Notes: generated by a model from the sequence alone, not told the origin. Positions 1 through 13,346 are shown, counted from the stretch's first letter. The stretch: DNA of 64,000 nucleotides from Pempheris klunzingeri (GCF_042242105.1 NC_092020.1:15623788-15687787), one strand, 5' to 3'. Program-made: numbers and translations.

Positions 1-863
1 AACAACACTGTCATGTCTGTACAGTAAATATGAAGCCACAGCTAAGCCAGTTAGCTTAGCTTAGCATAAGGAATGGAAACAGGGGGTGATTGCTTGCCTT
101 GCTCTGCCCAAAGGCAACAAAATCCACCTAAGGGCACCTCTGAAGCTCACTACTTAACATGCTGTATCTCATTTGTTTAATCCCTACATAAACCAAAATG
201 TAAAAAGAAAATTTGGCTGCTATTTAACTTATTTACTTGATTGACTGGTCTAGAAAATGTAAATCAAATATTGTCATTATTGTCATTATCCTACTTCTCC
301 AAAAGTATTCCTAAAAACTAATAGCACAGGGCTGTGTTAACAAATCTTTTTTTTGTCAGCTAATTTTGCTGAATGGCGATGTGAACATTGTGAACGTGTC
401 AGTATTCATACCAAGTCACAAGCAGTGTCTATGAGAAAGTTCTGCAAAAATCACAGTTTCATGAAAGTTTTTTGCTACTTCATGTTTTAGGGAAGAAGGG
501 AGGAAGCACTGAGCCATAATTGCAGACCTCATCGAAACTGAACCCACAATCAAAGCATTATGCAATAAAACAAATTGCAATGAATGGCCAACGAAATTTC
601 ATTGTTTCTGAACGTTACACTCTTGCAGTACAACTTTAAAACCAGAGAAATCTGATGCTCGTATGTATGTTTAATCGTCGGCCTGTGATCAGTATGGTCG
701 ATCGAGACTGTATACTGAGAGCTGACCCCCACCACACACACACACGTCCATCACACCTCAGCTGCAAAACCAGTCCTGTTTATATATAACACAGTCAGTA
801 CAGTATGTCTGGGTAGTACAGTATTTCTATCGGTGTTTATACAGAAACAGTTGAGGGGATAAC

Positions 864-980
<117 letters not shown>

Positions 981-1319
981 AAAAAGGACGAAGAGAAAGA
1001 GTGTGTGTGTCATCTAGAGTAAGAATGCATAAGTATGTATGTATAGAAACAAAACCGTCTGGAGGTATGAGGCATCAGATTTCATTTGCTCCTCTTCGTT
1101 TCGAACGGGGTCACCTCCACACGAGCCAGTCCTTTCATTTTCATTCATAAGGACACGCACGCTTCTGGTTTCTTATCAGATGGCACTAATTTATGCTTGT
1201 GTGTTTACAGTCGCTTCTTTGGCCTTTTCAGTGTCTTTGCCAACCATCTGTACACTTCCTGTCTCACCCACCGCTTCTTATTACTACTAACAACCACGAC
1301 TAACAATTTGATCTGACTG

Positions 1320-1600
1320 TTATTTTCTCAATCCATTGATATTAAATTTAATTTAAAGTTTAATCTAAAAAATGCAGAAAACACTGAAAAATACCAATAA
1401 AAGTAGTGTCTTCAAATGATTTGATTTGTGCTTCCAAACGTCCTAAACTCAAAGATATTAAATTATTTGTGATATAAAATAGAGAAAAGCAGTAAATCGT
1501 CACACAGAAAGAATATTTGGTGTGTCTGCTTGAGAAATGCCTTTAATGCTTAATCATCAAAAAAGTTGCTGATTAATTTTCTCTTTTCCTTCTGGCTGTG
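1320..1600 (+). repeat. AT-rich teleost dispersed repeat, copy 1
   Basis: The layout matches copies at 3078-3665, 46665-46790 and 47255-47375: a run like CACTGAAAAATACC, then GTGTCTTCAAATGATTTG, then AAAGATATTAAATTATTTGTG, then AGAGAAAAGCAGTAAATCGTC, and a tail GTTGCTGATTAATTTTCT. I recognise the pattern as a very common teleost non-autonomous repeat but cannot name its superfamily. Confidence 0.6.
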
Positions 1601-2631
1601 TGTCGTGGGAAATCAGACTCAATAATAAAGGGCAGATTTGTGTCAGCTTTCTGTGTAACACAGGCGGAGGTGCTGGAGCTGGTGGTGATGGTGAGAGGGG
1701 CAGTCTTGGGAAACTCTCTGCTATGTTTGCCATTTTACTCCACATCCTTTCCCTAGAGTACACAAAAACCCTGCTGCCTGTATGTGTGAGCTTCCTCTTA
1801 AAGGGGCTCCAATCAGGTAGAAAAAGCAGAAGCTGTGCTCAGCTGCACTGTTATCTTCTGTCTGTGTTCTGTCGGATCATCAAAAGTAAAAGGAAAAACT
1901 GTGTGTGTGGCAATTCTGAATTGACCTTGGGTGTCACACAACTGTTGGAGCATGTGGAGAAATGGATAAAAATACAAACTGATTTATTTCCACAGAGCAA
2001 AGGGAAGTGATTCAGATATAAAATGAATAACGATGCAGCATGGGACAAACAGAGAGGGTACGCAGCTACACAGAGGAAATATTTTCGACTATTGCTGTTG
2101 ACTCAGTCTCTTAATATAAATGTAGCTACAGGCTAATCTGAAAGCAAAAAGAAAGAAAAACAAAAAAAAGGGAAGGATGTGAAAGAGGATGGTGCTGTAG
2201 AAAACCACAGGTACAGAGACAGGAAATGAACTTCAAAGTGTTTAGCATCCTCTATTTGGTGCTGTCACGCTGTGAAGGCCCCCATCAGATTTAGATGACC
2301 TGTTTCGTTAGGCTGTAACCTGAGGGCGTTAAAGAGTTAAATACAGGTTTGACGGCACTACGAGCCGCTGCAGCAGTTGACTTTGTAGAGCACATACCAA
2401 ACAGAAATACCAGAGAGAGAGAGACTTAGGGAAATGAAGAGTATGTAGGTTGTTTAAGTATGTCTCCTTTTCGTATTTGAACTAGTGATTTCCTGTGGGT
2501 TCATTTTTCAAGGCTCTCTGTTAAAGCATTTCAGAGTTTTTGAGCAGGGATGATGTGGCTCTGTTAAACCATTAGTAGTACCAGTGAGTAGGTGAGTAGG
2601 TGAAGAGTGTGTGTGTTTACGTGAGGCAGAC

Positions 2632-5600
2632 CTCTGCTTATCCTCTGCTTCTCCCCGGACAGGATTCCAGGAGTATCGATGATACTGATGCTCTCCAGGA
2701 CGGGGTTAGGCATCTGGGCACACATGAACCTGCCAAGAACACGCAGGGACGAGAGAAGGGACAGGATGGGGTGCAGAGGGGAGAAAAGGAAAGTAAAAGA
2801 GAAAGAAAGAGAGGATCGGGAGCATGAGGCACAGGGGTAGAGAGGGAGGGTGGGACAGATGCACAAAACCAGTTGGGTGAGAGTGTTTATACATAAGCTG
2901 GACATTAAACTGACATTATCCTGGAGGTTTTCAGTAATAACCTCCGTGCTCCAAGGCACTAACATTAGAGGAAAACATACACAGCTAAAACACAAAGTAG
3001 CAGTGGGTAGAAAAAAAATTTAAGTTCAGGGTGCTGCCACTATCCCGTTTACAGAAGCCTTTGCAGTTAAAAGAAACTATCAAGTGTTTTTATTATTGAT
3101 TAATCTGCCTGTTAATTTCTCGATAAATAATTGATCTGTACTGTGGTGCTCCCGGAGGTTTCTCTTTTCCCACTGGGTTTTTTTGAGTTTTTCCTTCCCG
3201 AAGAAGGAGGGTCATAAAGGGCAGGTGATGCCTTGGACAGATCCATCGGACTGATCCATTGGCCTCATCGACTGCTGGACTCTTTATTAGATTGTTTGTT
3301 CGCTTACACTTGTTTATTTCAGTGAACTTTGTAAAGCACTATGAGACACTCTGTTGTGATATTGGGCTATACAAATAAAATTGAATTGAATTGAATTGAA
3401 ATTGAATTAAATGATGTAAATTGATCTGCTATAAATTTGAACAAGAGGCCTCCTAAAGCCCAAGGTCACCCCTTCAAGTTGCTTAGTCTGACTGAGCTAT
3501 TCAGTAAACTATTACATAAGACAGAGAAAAGTAAATCCTCACAAATAAAAAACTGGGACCAATGAACATTTTTGTCTGAAAAATGACTTAAATTATTTAT
3601 TAATTATGAAAATGTCTATTTTCTGTTTGTCGACTAACTGATTAATCAATTAATTGTTTTAGCTCTGCCTTGGGTGTGTTTAGTGTCCCCCCCACCCCCC
3701 AACAGACTGCATGATGATCGTCAGATTTTCCAAATGCTGTTGGTGGTGTGGGGTGTGGTTGCTTGTAGGAGGTCACCACTGATGTAGGAATGTGAGGGAA
3801 ACACTTGGACAATGTATTATAAAGTTATGAATTGTAGGCCTGAGTCATTCCCAGTGCAACATAATTCACTACACAATCGTCTCATTAAAGCTGAGACACT
3901 GGAGTTTAAACTGTAAAAGGGGAGTGTTTCTCTCCAACAGAAATCGAGCCAATACATACACTCACACACACACACATACAGTACAAAGCCTGAGAGGACG
4001 AGTGGTTTTGCATAAACCCACGGTATCCCACTCAGGACAAAGAGGAGGATTGTTAAGGAACCCCACAGCTCAGAGTACTACCGCTCGCTCCGCTGCTCTC
4101 TCACTCTGTCTGAACCGATACTCACTACACGAGCTCAGAGGCACCGGGTCATAAGACCGGGAGAACCATGCTTTTACATTCCTGCTGCAACCACACTGAG
4201 GGCACACACACACACACACTAACCCTAACAGAGATCCCATACCACACACAGGGAGGAGAAGGGAAAAATTCAAGGACAATGAACAAGTCAAGGAAATATG
4301 AGAGAAGGGCCTGTTGCATAGAGACCCTATGCATGATATTACATTACAATAACATCGACTGCCAAAGATAACAAACATGCAAGTTTTTCCACCCCCCCTC
4401 ATAGCTGATGCCGGTATGATATCCAGTTGGAATTTTGGCACCGGTTTTCCATTTAACTATCTATCCCTACATTTTCCACACAGAGCTTGTAGGAAAAAAT
4501 GCTCCGATGAACTCGAGCAGGAATTCTCAGAAGCAGAGGTCCCTACCAGGCTCGGGGGCCTCAACAGCCTTGAATCACCTGAGATCCTCTGGTGTTTGAT
4601 TATGTCTCAAGAAAGTGAGAAACCCATCCTCTGAGTGAGGCCACCGCCTCAGCACGAAGGTGAATATTCCACATCAGGCCTCTAATGTCATTGGAGGCCT
4701 TCCTCTGTTGCCCCGCCTCCTGACCTATGACCTTTCCCCCACATTGTAACCTCAACTTCCCACAGAGAAGAGGAAATGGGGTGTCCTCACTAGCACTGGG
4801 GATGTGGACAGGGAGGTCACAACTGTGTCACTTTTCCATGTTTGCTTCCTCTGAAACCCTGCCATGCGTGGGTGTGTGTGAATATAATATATCATTTATA
4901 TCTACACACACGTCCTTATGTGTATTTTTTTGTTATGTGCTCTGTAAGACTGTACATATGTCAACCCCTATCTCAGTAAAGTGCAGAGTCAGTGTCCTGG
5001 AATAAAAGGCTGTGAGCAGGACAGGACGGAGTAGGACAGCGTAGGGCAGGGTGGGCCAGTGCGGAACTTCAACTTTGCTGACTCTGGTTTTACTGACTAA
5101 TGGCTTACAGAGAGCATAAACACGCCGAGGCCCTCTGACTGCACTGGCATTTTAACTGGAAGAGCTAGAAAACGTGCAGGTTTATTTGGAGGTGGAAGAG
5201 AAGTACTGAGGTACTTTAGCGGAAACATGTATGAATCAGGCCTAAGGTCAAATCAGTCCACATGTAAAAGGACAAATGGCTGCTACAAAATACAAATAAT
5301 GGGAAAAAAACTGTAAAAATTGGCGAGCTAGTAGAGTACGCCAGCTACTACCTTTTGGGTTTTACCAAATCCAAGAGAAAACTGTAGCTGTGTGGATCAC
5401 ACGTTTGATTTCTGTTTACCCTCTTCAAAAATAACTGATTATACTCAGGGTGAGTCCTATCTGAGGCTGGTAGTTAAAGGCTAATCTGCAGGTTGAATGA
5501 CTGTGGTTAAAGAGTGACACAGTGGACCTAACATCATGCTAAGAAACGCCTCAGGTGCTCCTCAGACATTTTCTCCCCACCTATAAGTCAACCAATTAAT

Positions 5601-6586
5601 TAATACTATGATCCTTGATATCTTCTATCTATTTTTATAATGCATTCAAACAGCTGAAGGCCAACCCAAATACTTTTGGGCTCCAGAGAGGAGAAGTGGA
5701 AAACTGGCCCAGCCAGAGCCAAAAACAGCCCGGTTCCAAATGTTTGTCTGGATCTGGTTTTTGACAGAAGCTTTATCAACTGTAGTTTGCTCTAAGCTCT
5801 GTACCATCGCAGCTGATTAATTACATGCCAGGCCTACACAAACACAGGCCATGCACCTGCTATCGTCATACACACATATTCTGTTATGTATGATCATGTG
5901 AGGCTCCCCCCAGCCTGAGTGAGCTTCTGAGACAAAGATTGCAGTGAATTTCAAGAGAACCACAAGTCCCATGATACTGCAGGACTGCGTCCAATAGTTT
6001 GACAAATGAAGCTACAATGGACAATAGACTTTGTTTATACACAATCTTATCTGGTTTCCCCTCAGGTCTGTAATAAACTCCAGAGGGGCGGAAGGTGACC
6101 TGTGGGGTCCGACACCCCTCACACTTTCACAGCGTTATCTGAGCTGCCGGACTTTGCTGCTCTGAGGCGGACTGATGTTATTTGGCAGAAGCGTGCACTC
6201 ATTCAAGATAAGGCAAAGACTCATACCACATTACCGAGGGAAGGGATCTTGATGGATAACGGGAAACAGGCCTGACTGGGGAAGTGTCAACTTGAGTGTT
6301 TGTACTATTACGGCATATGGTTTCACGACCTCGCCTGATAATCTGAATCTAAAAAATTTTAGATCATTACTGTCCACAAGTAAGCTGGTTTTTCCTGTGA
6401 GGGGTTGACACCGCACTGGCCACTGAGGACAGAAGGCCAACATTGTTATAGTTAACCAAAACTTCACTACTTTTGTGTACTTACAAAACTAAAGTGTTGT
6501 GTTTTTAAACAAAGTGTTGTGTTTGTATTCAAATAGAAAGCCTGAACGTCTTAAATCTGCCCATGACAGATACCTTCCATATAATG

Positions 6587-6617
<31 letters not shown>

Positions 6618-8364
6618 CAAGTCACCTCTCCCTGGTAATATAATATTATTAATAATAATAATAATATAAAATATAACCTAATGAAAAATACAAACCATTA
6701 TAACTCTACGGAGGGGATATTCCCACATCCTCTACAGGAAGTGACACCATCAACAACTGGACGTTGGCCATCTGATGTCATCACAAATCCACGCACAATA
6801 GACTGGATTAAGATGTTTTAGCTTTCACCAAGCACGGTCACGCTTGGCTCTGACTCACAGCACCTTGCACTGTCACTTTGCTTGAGGCTCACTTCACACA
6901 CTTAATGAAACACTGACGGTCTGTACACTGTCCTACTTAGGTACCCCAAGCACACCACCACCTCTGTGCCATTTGTTTGTTGCCCCACCTGAGCAATTCC
7001 TCTGAGTCATGTGAGTTTTTTTCATGACGACATTGTCGAAACAGGCTGAATAACAGACCTCTGAGTGATTCATTAAATGTTGTGCTCTGGAAGTTTCCTT
7101 GAAGAATCTCTGGATCATCAGACATGTGGATCACAATCCGATGAGCTGCATGTCCTGATGCCCTGACTTTAACCATATTAAACACCTGCTGACTCAATGA
7201 AACAATATCACAAGAAGATAGACAGGAACACCAAAAACCTTTAACCCTTTGTGATAAGATTTCAAACTGAATAAGGGAGTTGGCTTGCCAGCTTCGACTG
7301 CTGAAGTAACACTTATATGGCCATGGGTACAAAACTTGTGGCAGCGACATCCCGAGGACAGGACAAGGTCAGCTTGTTGCCTGGCAACATCACTTACAAC
7401 TATTTCTACGTCCAAGGGGCCACGCTGTGACACCGGGACAAAACTACCTGTCTGTGGATGAGGTGCAACATTAACTTTGGTCCAAAGTGAAAGCACTTTA
7501 TTGCCAATGGGATGAAGTGTTGGAAAGCACCTCTCTGTCCTCTGCTTTGCCACAACACAGAACGGCTCTTCCAACCTGCTATTGACACTGAACACCCGCA
7601 TTCTCTCAGGATGATGAAAGAGGGAAAAAGCTCTCACACACACTTGGCTCTGAGACAGCTGGGGACATTGCGAAACAGCATGCTGTGAGTTTACCTTGAA
7701 AAAGTGAAGTGGCTACAAGTGGGGGCTTGTATGGAGGGCATTTAAATCATGGGTGATGTGTTGTCATGACACGTTTCTGAACACACAGCTGTATCACCTT
7801 ATGGTATTTCAACATGAGCACGACATTGATATGACACATATTCCCTTCAGTGACAAATTAATGAATAACTGTAAGGATCATACCGCTCACATCCTTTAAT
7901 CCCACTGTGTTACATTTCCCACATTGCTCGGTCTAATCTCTTTAATGTGGTCTAGGGACATGGCACCGGCTTTACCTGTTGAGGAACGCGTTGCCAAAGG
8001 CGTTGAGTTTGCGGAAAGGCTTGTTGGGGTCAACAACCAAGGCATTACCCGGTATCACCCCATCCTGTTCACCGTGCATCACCGCGATGAAAGAGTCCGT
8101 GGTGGGCTCGGGGCCAATGCGCATCCCGGGGAAGTCCTGCTCCATGAGGTGCCGGATGAAGGTGGTCTTCCCGGTGGAGTACTGACCCACCAGGAGCACC
8201 ATGGGCTTGTTGTCGAAGTCGGCATCTTCGAGCGCAGGGGAGTGGAAGTCGTGGAATCGATACGTGTCCTCCAGCGGGAACAGTTTGGTCCGGTAGAGCC
8301 GCCGCAGCCCCTCCGACACATTCTGAAACAGCTCCGGGTCCTTCTTCAAGGTTTTCCTGAACAT
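2632..8364 (-). CDS. ehd1: EHD1-like EH-domain ATPase, first two coding exons (3' part outside window)
   Basis: Coding exons are 7976-8364 and 2632-2729 (minus strand), with clean GT-AG borders and an arginine codon split across the junction. The 162 visible residues match the dynamin-like N-terminal ATPase of EHD proteins. A G1/P-loop GQYSTGKT lies at residues 60-67, the family signature [13 protein letters not shown] precedes it, and the G3 motif DTPG is at 148-151. EHD proteins tubulate endosomal membranes and drive endocytic recycling and ciliary vesicle formation. The start at 8364 opens the exon; the N-terminus [14 protein letters not shown] is slightly shorter than in mammalian EHD1. 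Exon 2 ends on ISRG, the usual family boundary. The next exon, beginning YDF, is not found in 1-2631, so the G4/G5 motifs, helical domain and C-terminal EH domain lie outside. EHD1 is preferred to EHD2/3/4 because human EHD1 shares 11q13 with the other genes here; residues alone favour EHD1 or EHD3. Confidence 0.9.
3078..3665 (+). repeat. AT-rich teleost dispersed repeat, copy 2, split by a LINE tail
   Basis: The left part (3078-3138, rich in GATTAATCTGCC and AATTTCTCG) and the right part (3411-3665, with GCCCAAGGTCACC, ACAGAGAAAAGTAAATCC, TCTGAAAAATGACTTAAA and TGATTAATCAATTAATTG) belong to the same repeat type as copy 1. The segment between them is a LINE 3' tail, so the LINE inserted into a pre-existing repeat. 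Confidence 0.6.
3139..3410 (+). mobile_element. 5'-truncated CR1/L2/Rex1-type LINE, 3' UTR only
   Basis: It matches almost base for base the 3' end of the LINE at 34790-36494: the CTGTGGTGCTCCCGGAGG block, TTTCCTTCCCGAAGAAGGAGG, GACTGCTGGACTCTTTATTAG, and the tail GATATTGGGCTATACAAATAAAATTGAATTG with extra ATTGA units. It lies in EHD1 intron 1, antisense to the gene. Short tandem repeats instead of poly(A) at the 3' end are typical of the CR1/L2 group. Confidence 0.85.
6580..6672. repeat. (TAA)n microsatellite, two blocks
   Basis: A run of TAA/AAT triplets around 6580-6615 is followed by a second ATT/AAT-rich block to about 6672, in EHD1 intron 1. Confidence 0.9.
7376..7388. promoter_or_regulatory. 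Perfect palindromic X-box (RFX-type site) in EHD1 intron 1
   Basis: The sequence GTTGCCTGGCAAC fits the RFX consensus GTNRCC-N(0-3)-RGYAAC with a one-base spacer and perfect dyad symmetry. It lies about 600 bases downstream of the EHD1 first coding exon. The identical 13-mer recurs at 10877-10889. Binding is inferred only. Confidence 0.5.
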
Positions 8365-8879
8365 GGTTACTGGTTTTTACCCTTAGTTGACACAGCCGTG
8401 CCGGTCTCCCCTTGAATTATGGTCTGGTTTCGTTGGTGTGGGTCTCTCACACCGTCTAGAGAGTAGCTGCCTGCTGGAATGAAGCAACGGCTGGGCGAGG
8501 TCTTCGAAGTTTTTGTCCCCACCCTCCTCTTCGCTAGCTAGCCACACACTACCAGCCAGTCATTCAGGGAGGACTCCCTCTTCAGCTGACGTTGGGCTAC
8601 GCAAGGGAACCAGCTACACTCCGCCTTAAACACTTAAACTAGCTCCAGGTCGCCAGATATTGTGTAATACCACACAACCGAGGCTGTGGAGAAGTTACAA
8701 CTCTTCTTAGCTGATGGCTAATTAGCTTAGCAACCGGCTGTCAGTTGGTGATCACCACCAAAGAAGACTGACACCGGATACCGGAAAAGTTACCCCCTTT
8801 TTTTTTTTTTTTCAAAATAAAAGCCTCAGTGGTGCCATCCAACATTTTGCCAACAGTTTTGCTTTTACTTTTGCTTGCT

Positions 8880-9200
8880 TACCTTCTGTTCTCTCTTACC
8901 TCTATATGTAATGTAAGTCATGTAAGCATCTTCCATGGTACTTGGATAAAAGTATTTCATTCATTCATTCATTCATACTGGCACCATTGAAATTGAAAAG
9001 GTTATTTATCCTTTAGGATGCATTATGTCAGTATGAAAGCATTTTATGTTTAATTAGTTAAATTCATGTTTGATACTATATGTTTTGCATGCTTTCCTAT
9101 CTGTTTTCTCTTGCCTCCGTGTATAATATAAGTAGTCTCTATGCTATAACACAACAAAATCATTCATTCATTCATTCATTTGTTCATTCATTCATTCGCA
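8880..9200 (+). repeat. Two degenerate copies of an ATTC-tailed repeat
   Basis: Segments ending at about 8976 and 9197 share the order GCTT-ACCTTCTGTT/GCTTTCCTATCTGTT, CTCTTACCTC/CTCTTGCCTC, TATAATGTAAG/TATAATATAAG, then an (ATTC)n tail at 8956-8976 and 9160-9197. They look like two diverged insertions of one tailed retroelement. The family is not identified. Confidence 0.5.
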
Positions 9201-10876
9201 CCAGTAAAACAAATAGTTTGATTTTATTATTTGTAAAATTTTGCTAAAAGATGTTGCTTTTTGTAGTTTTGGTTTTGGATTTAATTTCAGTTTCACACAC
9301 ACACACACACACATTAGAATGATAAAGTGAGGCATCTCTCAGTGCCTTCTTTGAATTTTCTCTGTACAAACAGCACAATAAAGGCACCAATACAGGCTTT
9401 AAGGGATCATCTTAGTTTTATTACAAAGAGTAACTTGCACAGAAATAAGTATAAAAATGGCACAGAATGGAAAAAAACAACTTTAGGGTGCCGAAGGAGT
9501 CACTGCACACAACCCATTAACTTTTGAAGGTCAGATGTGTGAAGTGTAAACTGCAGAGGGTCCCAGCAGCTTCTCGATGACAAGAGGTGTCCCTCCACAG
9601 ATAACAGCAGCTCCACTGGAAGCCAGAGTCTTTCCATATGGAGATGCTGTTACAGCTGGTGAGACCCACGGAAACAGCACAGCTGACAGCACGCTGCAGA
9701 CCATGAGAAAATACTGCTGCTGGTGCTGATCGTATTTATTTCACCACAGTGTTGGTAGATCTGTTTTCTGCTGACATCTTGCATTCAGTGAGACAAATAA
9801 TAATTCATTCTTGTTTGATTATGTTCATTTGACATATTAAAATGGCACATTAAATGTGCTCCTCTGGCCTTTGACATATGTTACATGGAGTGTGAACTGT
9901 TCATATCCCTAACAATATTGTTACAATACCCTTAAACTAAAGCCAGATTACAACAATGCTTCAAATATAAGACGCCCACACAAGGCTGCATATTTAAACT
10001 GTACGGCACCACTGTCATAAACGTTTCACACGTGAAATAATGCTGCCCTCTTTTGGTTGGATCTCACTGACCACATGAAATCATTTAACTGCATATTGTT
10101 TTACATGTAATAACACCACCCACAAAAAAAAAGTTAAAGTAAGATATCATCCACCGTGACCTTATGTCACCTGATCTTGGTTTTTACTGCTTCTAAGAAA
10201 CATGTTGCCTTTATGACAACAATAAAATCAGGGTTGTTCACTCAGTCAAACTATGCTTGGAGTCAGGAGGAAGAGCTGTTCCAGCAAATGAATTTTAGCC
10301 TTCAGTCCATTAAAATTAATCTTTTACATACAGGCAGTGATATGGCTTTGAACACAAGTAGTAAACACGAGCATTCATCATTTGGTCATCTAGGCCTCCT
10401 CCCCTTCCTAGAATCTTTCTTGACTTATCCTGACTGAGCTTTGACCCTTCACCCTCTCGTCCTGTAAAAAAAAACAGAGCCATAAAGTAATTGAAGGGTA
10501 GACTAAAGAGACCTTCACCTATTGTCTCAGTCAACTTTGCCCACTCAGCCACATTTTTTATGGGATAGTTTCACAGTGCTCAAATTAGAATGAACGTGTT
10601 TATGAAGAAAAAGGCACCTTGATATCAAGAGCTGTGACAGGAAATTAAGAGGAATATTTTAAATGAGATGTGATGTTGAGTTGATTCAATAATAGTAGAC
10701 ATCTAGTAAAAATCTACAGAGATTACCATTTACATCCTGAACAGGTTGTATTTCATTCATTGGAAATAGTTATTATGGTTTATGGACAGATAGAACATGT
10801 GTTTTTAGCCCCATTAACAGCTGTAATTAATGTCACAATCGTCAAACTACTTAATTCACTGAATGAAAGCATGTTT

Positions 10877-10889
10877 GTTGCCTGGCAAC
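10877..10889. promoter_or_regulatory. Perfect palindromic X-box upstream of EHD1
   Basis: The same 13-mer, GTTGCCTGGCAAC, as at 7376-7388, about 2.5 kb upstream of the EHD1 start and 2.5 kb upstream of UBXN1. It matches the RFX X-box consensus. Function is inferred. Confidence 0.5.
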
Positions 10890-13346
10890 CAATAACTCCA
10901 TCAGGAGCTCAATTCAGTTTTCACTCATTTCATGAATTTCCTCAATAGCCATTTGGGGTCTCTCTTTACAGCCATTTAGTTCACTTCAAATGAGATGGCA
11001 ACGTCGCTCAAAAGATCTATATGTGAATTCTTACTGGTCAAAGAAAATGAATGCACTTCCGATGACCGGTGTTTAAGTTACTTGCAGAGTGGATACAAAG
11101 TTAATATTTAATGGATACAAAAAGACATAAAACACATGATAATCTTGACGTAACTGTAAAGTAGAACTGTTCTTTACACGTGCACAAATTCAGTGTACAG
11201 TGATTGATAAATGATGAAATAAAACAGCTTCTGTAATTTCAAATTTCCAGTTTTTTCATCAACTACATTGAAATGTTTATTAAGAGTTCATACTCACCCA
11301 GTAAATACAGCAAATCAGGCTGATGTCAACTGTTAATTCTGTGAGAAAAGTCAGATAAGTGGGAAAACGGGGAAAAGAAGACCCAATGAAAGCATGAGGA
11401 AAAGCAAGCCAAACTAACAAATGGTAAATGGGAGAGAAAAAGAGTAAGTGGGCGAGCTTCTAAAAGTGGAGAGAAGTGAGCAGGTCTGTCCCTGAGTAAT
11501 GGTAGACTCGTGAAGGAGAGCTGCTTAAGACTGCGTGGTAGGAGAGAAAAATTAATCATTACAGTAACTGCAAATATGTAACAGACCCAACCTGCCCATA
11601 AAAGTCAGCAAATTGCAATCTGTTTGAACACCCACAGACACATGGGGATGACATAAAATCATGCAAGACGGAGAGCAGCCAATAAGAGCCGCCATCCGGC
11701 CTTGGAGCACTTCAAATCGGCCTCCTCACACTCAGGCCTCTTCACTCACCGTGTCATCGCCTTCTGCCTCTGCTGCCACATTTTCCAAAAACCACACAGA
11801 GATATAGACATAGTAATAATCAATTGATAAAATAATCAAATGAAGAGACAATTAATCACCCGAGAAGCATAAATTAAAGAATACACTTTAGCTTTCCTTA
11901 GAGTAAACAAAGAACATGTTGAGCTTGTTTCATCTGCACATGATTTAGATTAAAGGTCCCTTAAAACTGATATAACAATCAAAACGTTTATGTCATAGCA
12001 GCGGTCGCACTTGAGACTTGAGATACACTCAGTCTTACGCGTACAGTAATGTCTAGACTTGAGAAGGAGAAGATACTACACATAAAGATGAGAATTCCTG
12101 CAACACTCGCTGTCTTCAATCAATGCTTTTTTTCGTCTTTGTAAAAAAAATGTTCAAGTAACAAACAATAATACAGAGGAGAGACATCTATTCCTTTGAC
12201 CATGTAACATCCTGCCAAGAAAATACAGTGAACACATCTATATGCAAAAAACAATAAACAATAAGTTCTTGTGAGGAAGAATCTGAAAGGGTAAATGCAT
12301 TTATTCAAGTACTGTACATATGTACAGTTTCAGGTAATTGTATGTTTACCAAAGTATCTTAATTTTATGGTGTAATGCATTTCTACACCACTACATTATG
12401 CAAATAAAATATTTTGTGTTAATGTACATTTTTATGTATCTCTATCTCAACCAACTAAAGAATCAAAATGCTGCTTACAGTCTTGAATCATTAGAACTCC
12501 AGTAATATAAAATGTATAAAGTTTGAATGTAGGACTTTTACTTAACCGGGTATTTTTTACACTGCGGAACTACTTTTACTTCAGAAAATTCATCTTAGTA
12601 CTTTTTGTGCCTATTCTTAATATGAAACAGTTCTTAATATTCGCACGTACTCTTAGACAATCCATATATATGCAGCATTTCAGTTGAGTAAATACAAGAA
12701 ACTGGTTTAAGAACAAACATTTCTGAAAGAAAAAAAAAATCGCTATTCGTATGCAGTTGTGTTTGACCCCTGTGGGTTCCCGTACTGCTGAAGCGGTGTT
12801 GACTGATGTGTGAGTAGCTAACTAACGTTATCTTCATGAGTATATTAGCTGATACAACCCTCATTAGGAACAAAATAACACTTCTGTCTGCATTTACATG
12901 TAACATACAAGCACACAGTAATAGCTAAAGTAATGGAGAGTTTATGAGAGTGTTTGATTGATTTTAATCGAGTTAGCCAGCGAGCCTTCCCAGCTAGTGT
13001 TGGAGCTTGTCTGATCGTTAGCCACATTGATGCTAATTTTAGCACTCAGCGATAGTTACGATATTAAATCGCTACATTCAGCGAGCAGAGATCAAGTGTT
13101 TGATCAGGCTGCTAGTAAATTAACCTTTATTATTTGTTCTCATTGTGTTCACGTAGACTACAATGGTAATGTAGCTCCCTCACACTCGAGCTGAGCTCAA
13201 GACATTAGCTGGTGTATTGACTTTAGAGTTTAAATCAAGGGAGTTTAAGTTGGCTTAGAAGTGTGCTGGGTACATTATTGTGACTCCTGTTGGCAGCAAG
13301 GAGTGATATTGTATTAACGTGAAAATGAAAGTGTTGTTAATGTACC

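Noticed and set aside
1600-2010. 136-codon plus-strand open frame in EHD1 intron 2
   Set aside because: Low-complexity composition, no recognisable motif, no splice or start context, and it overlaps the tail of a dispersed repeat.
7924-8415. 163-codon plus-strand frame
   Set aside because: Antisense of EHD1 exon 1; the minus strand carries the P-loop and conserved family sequence.
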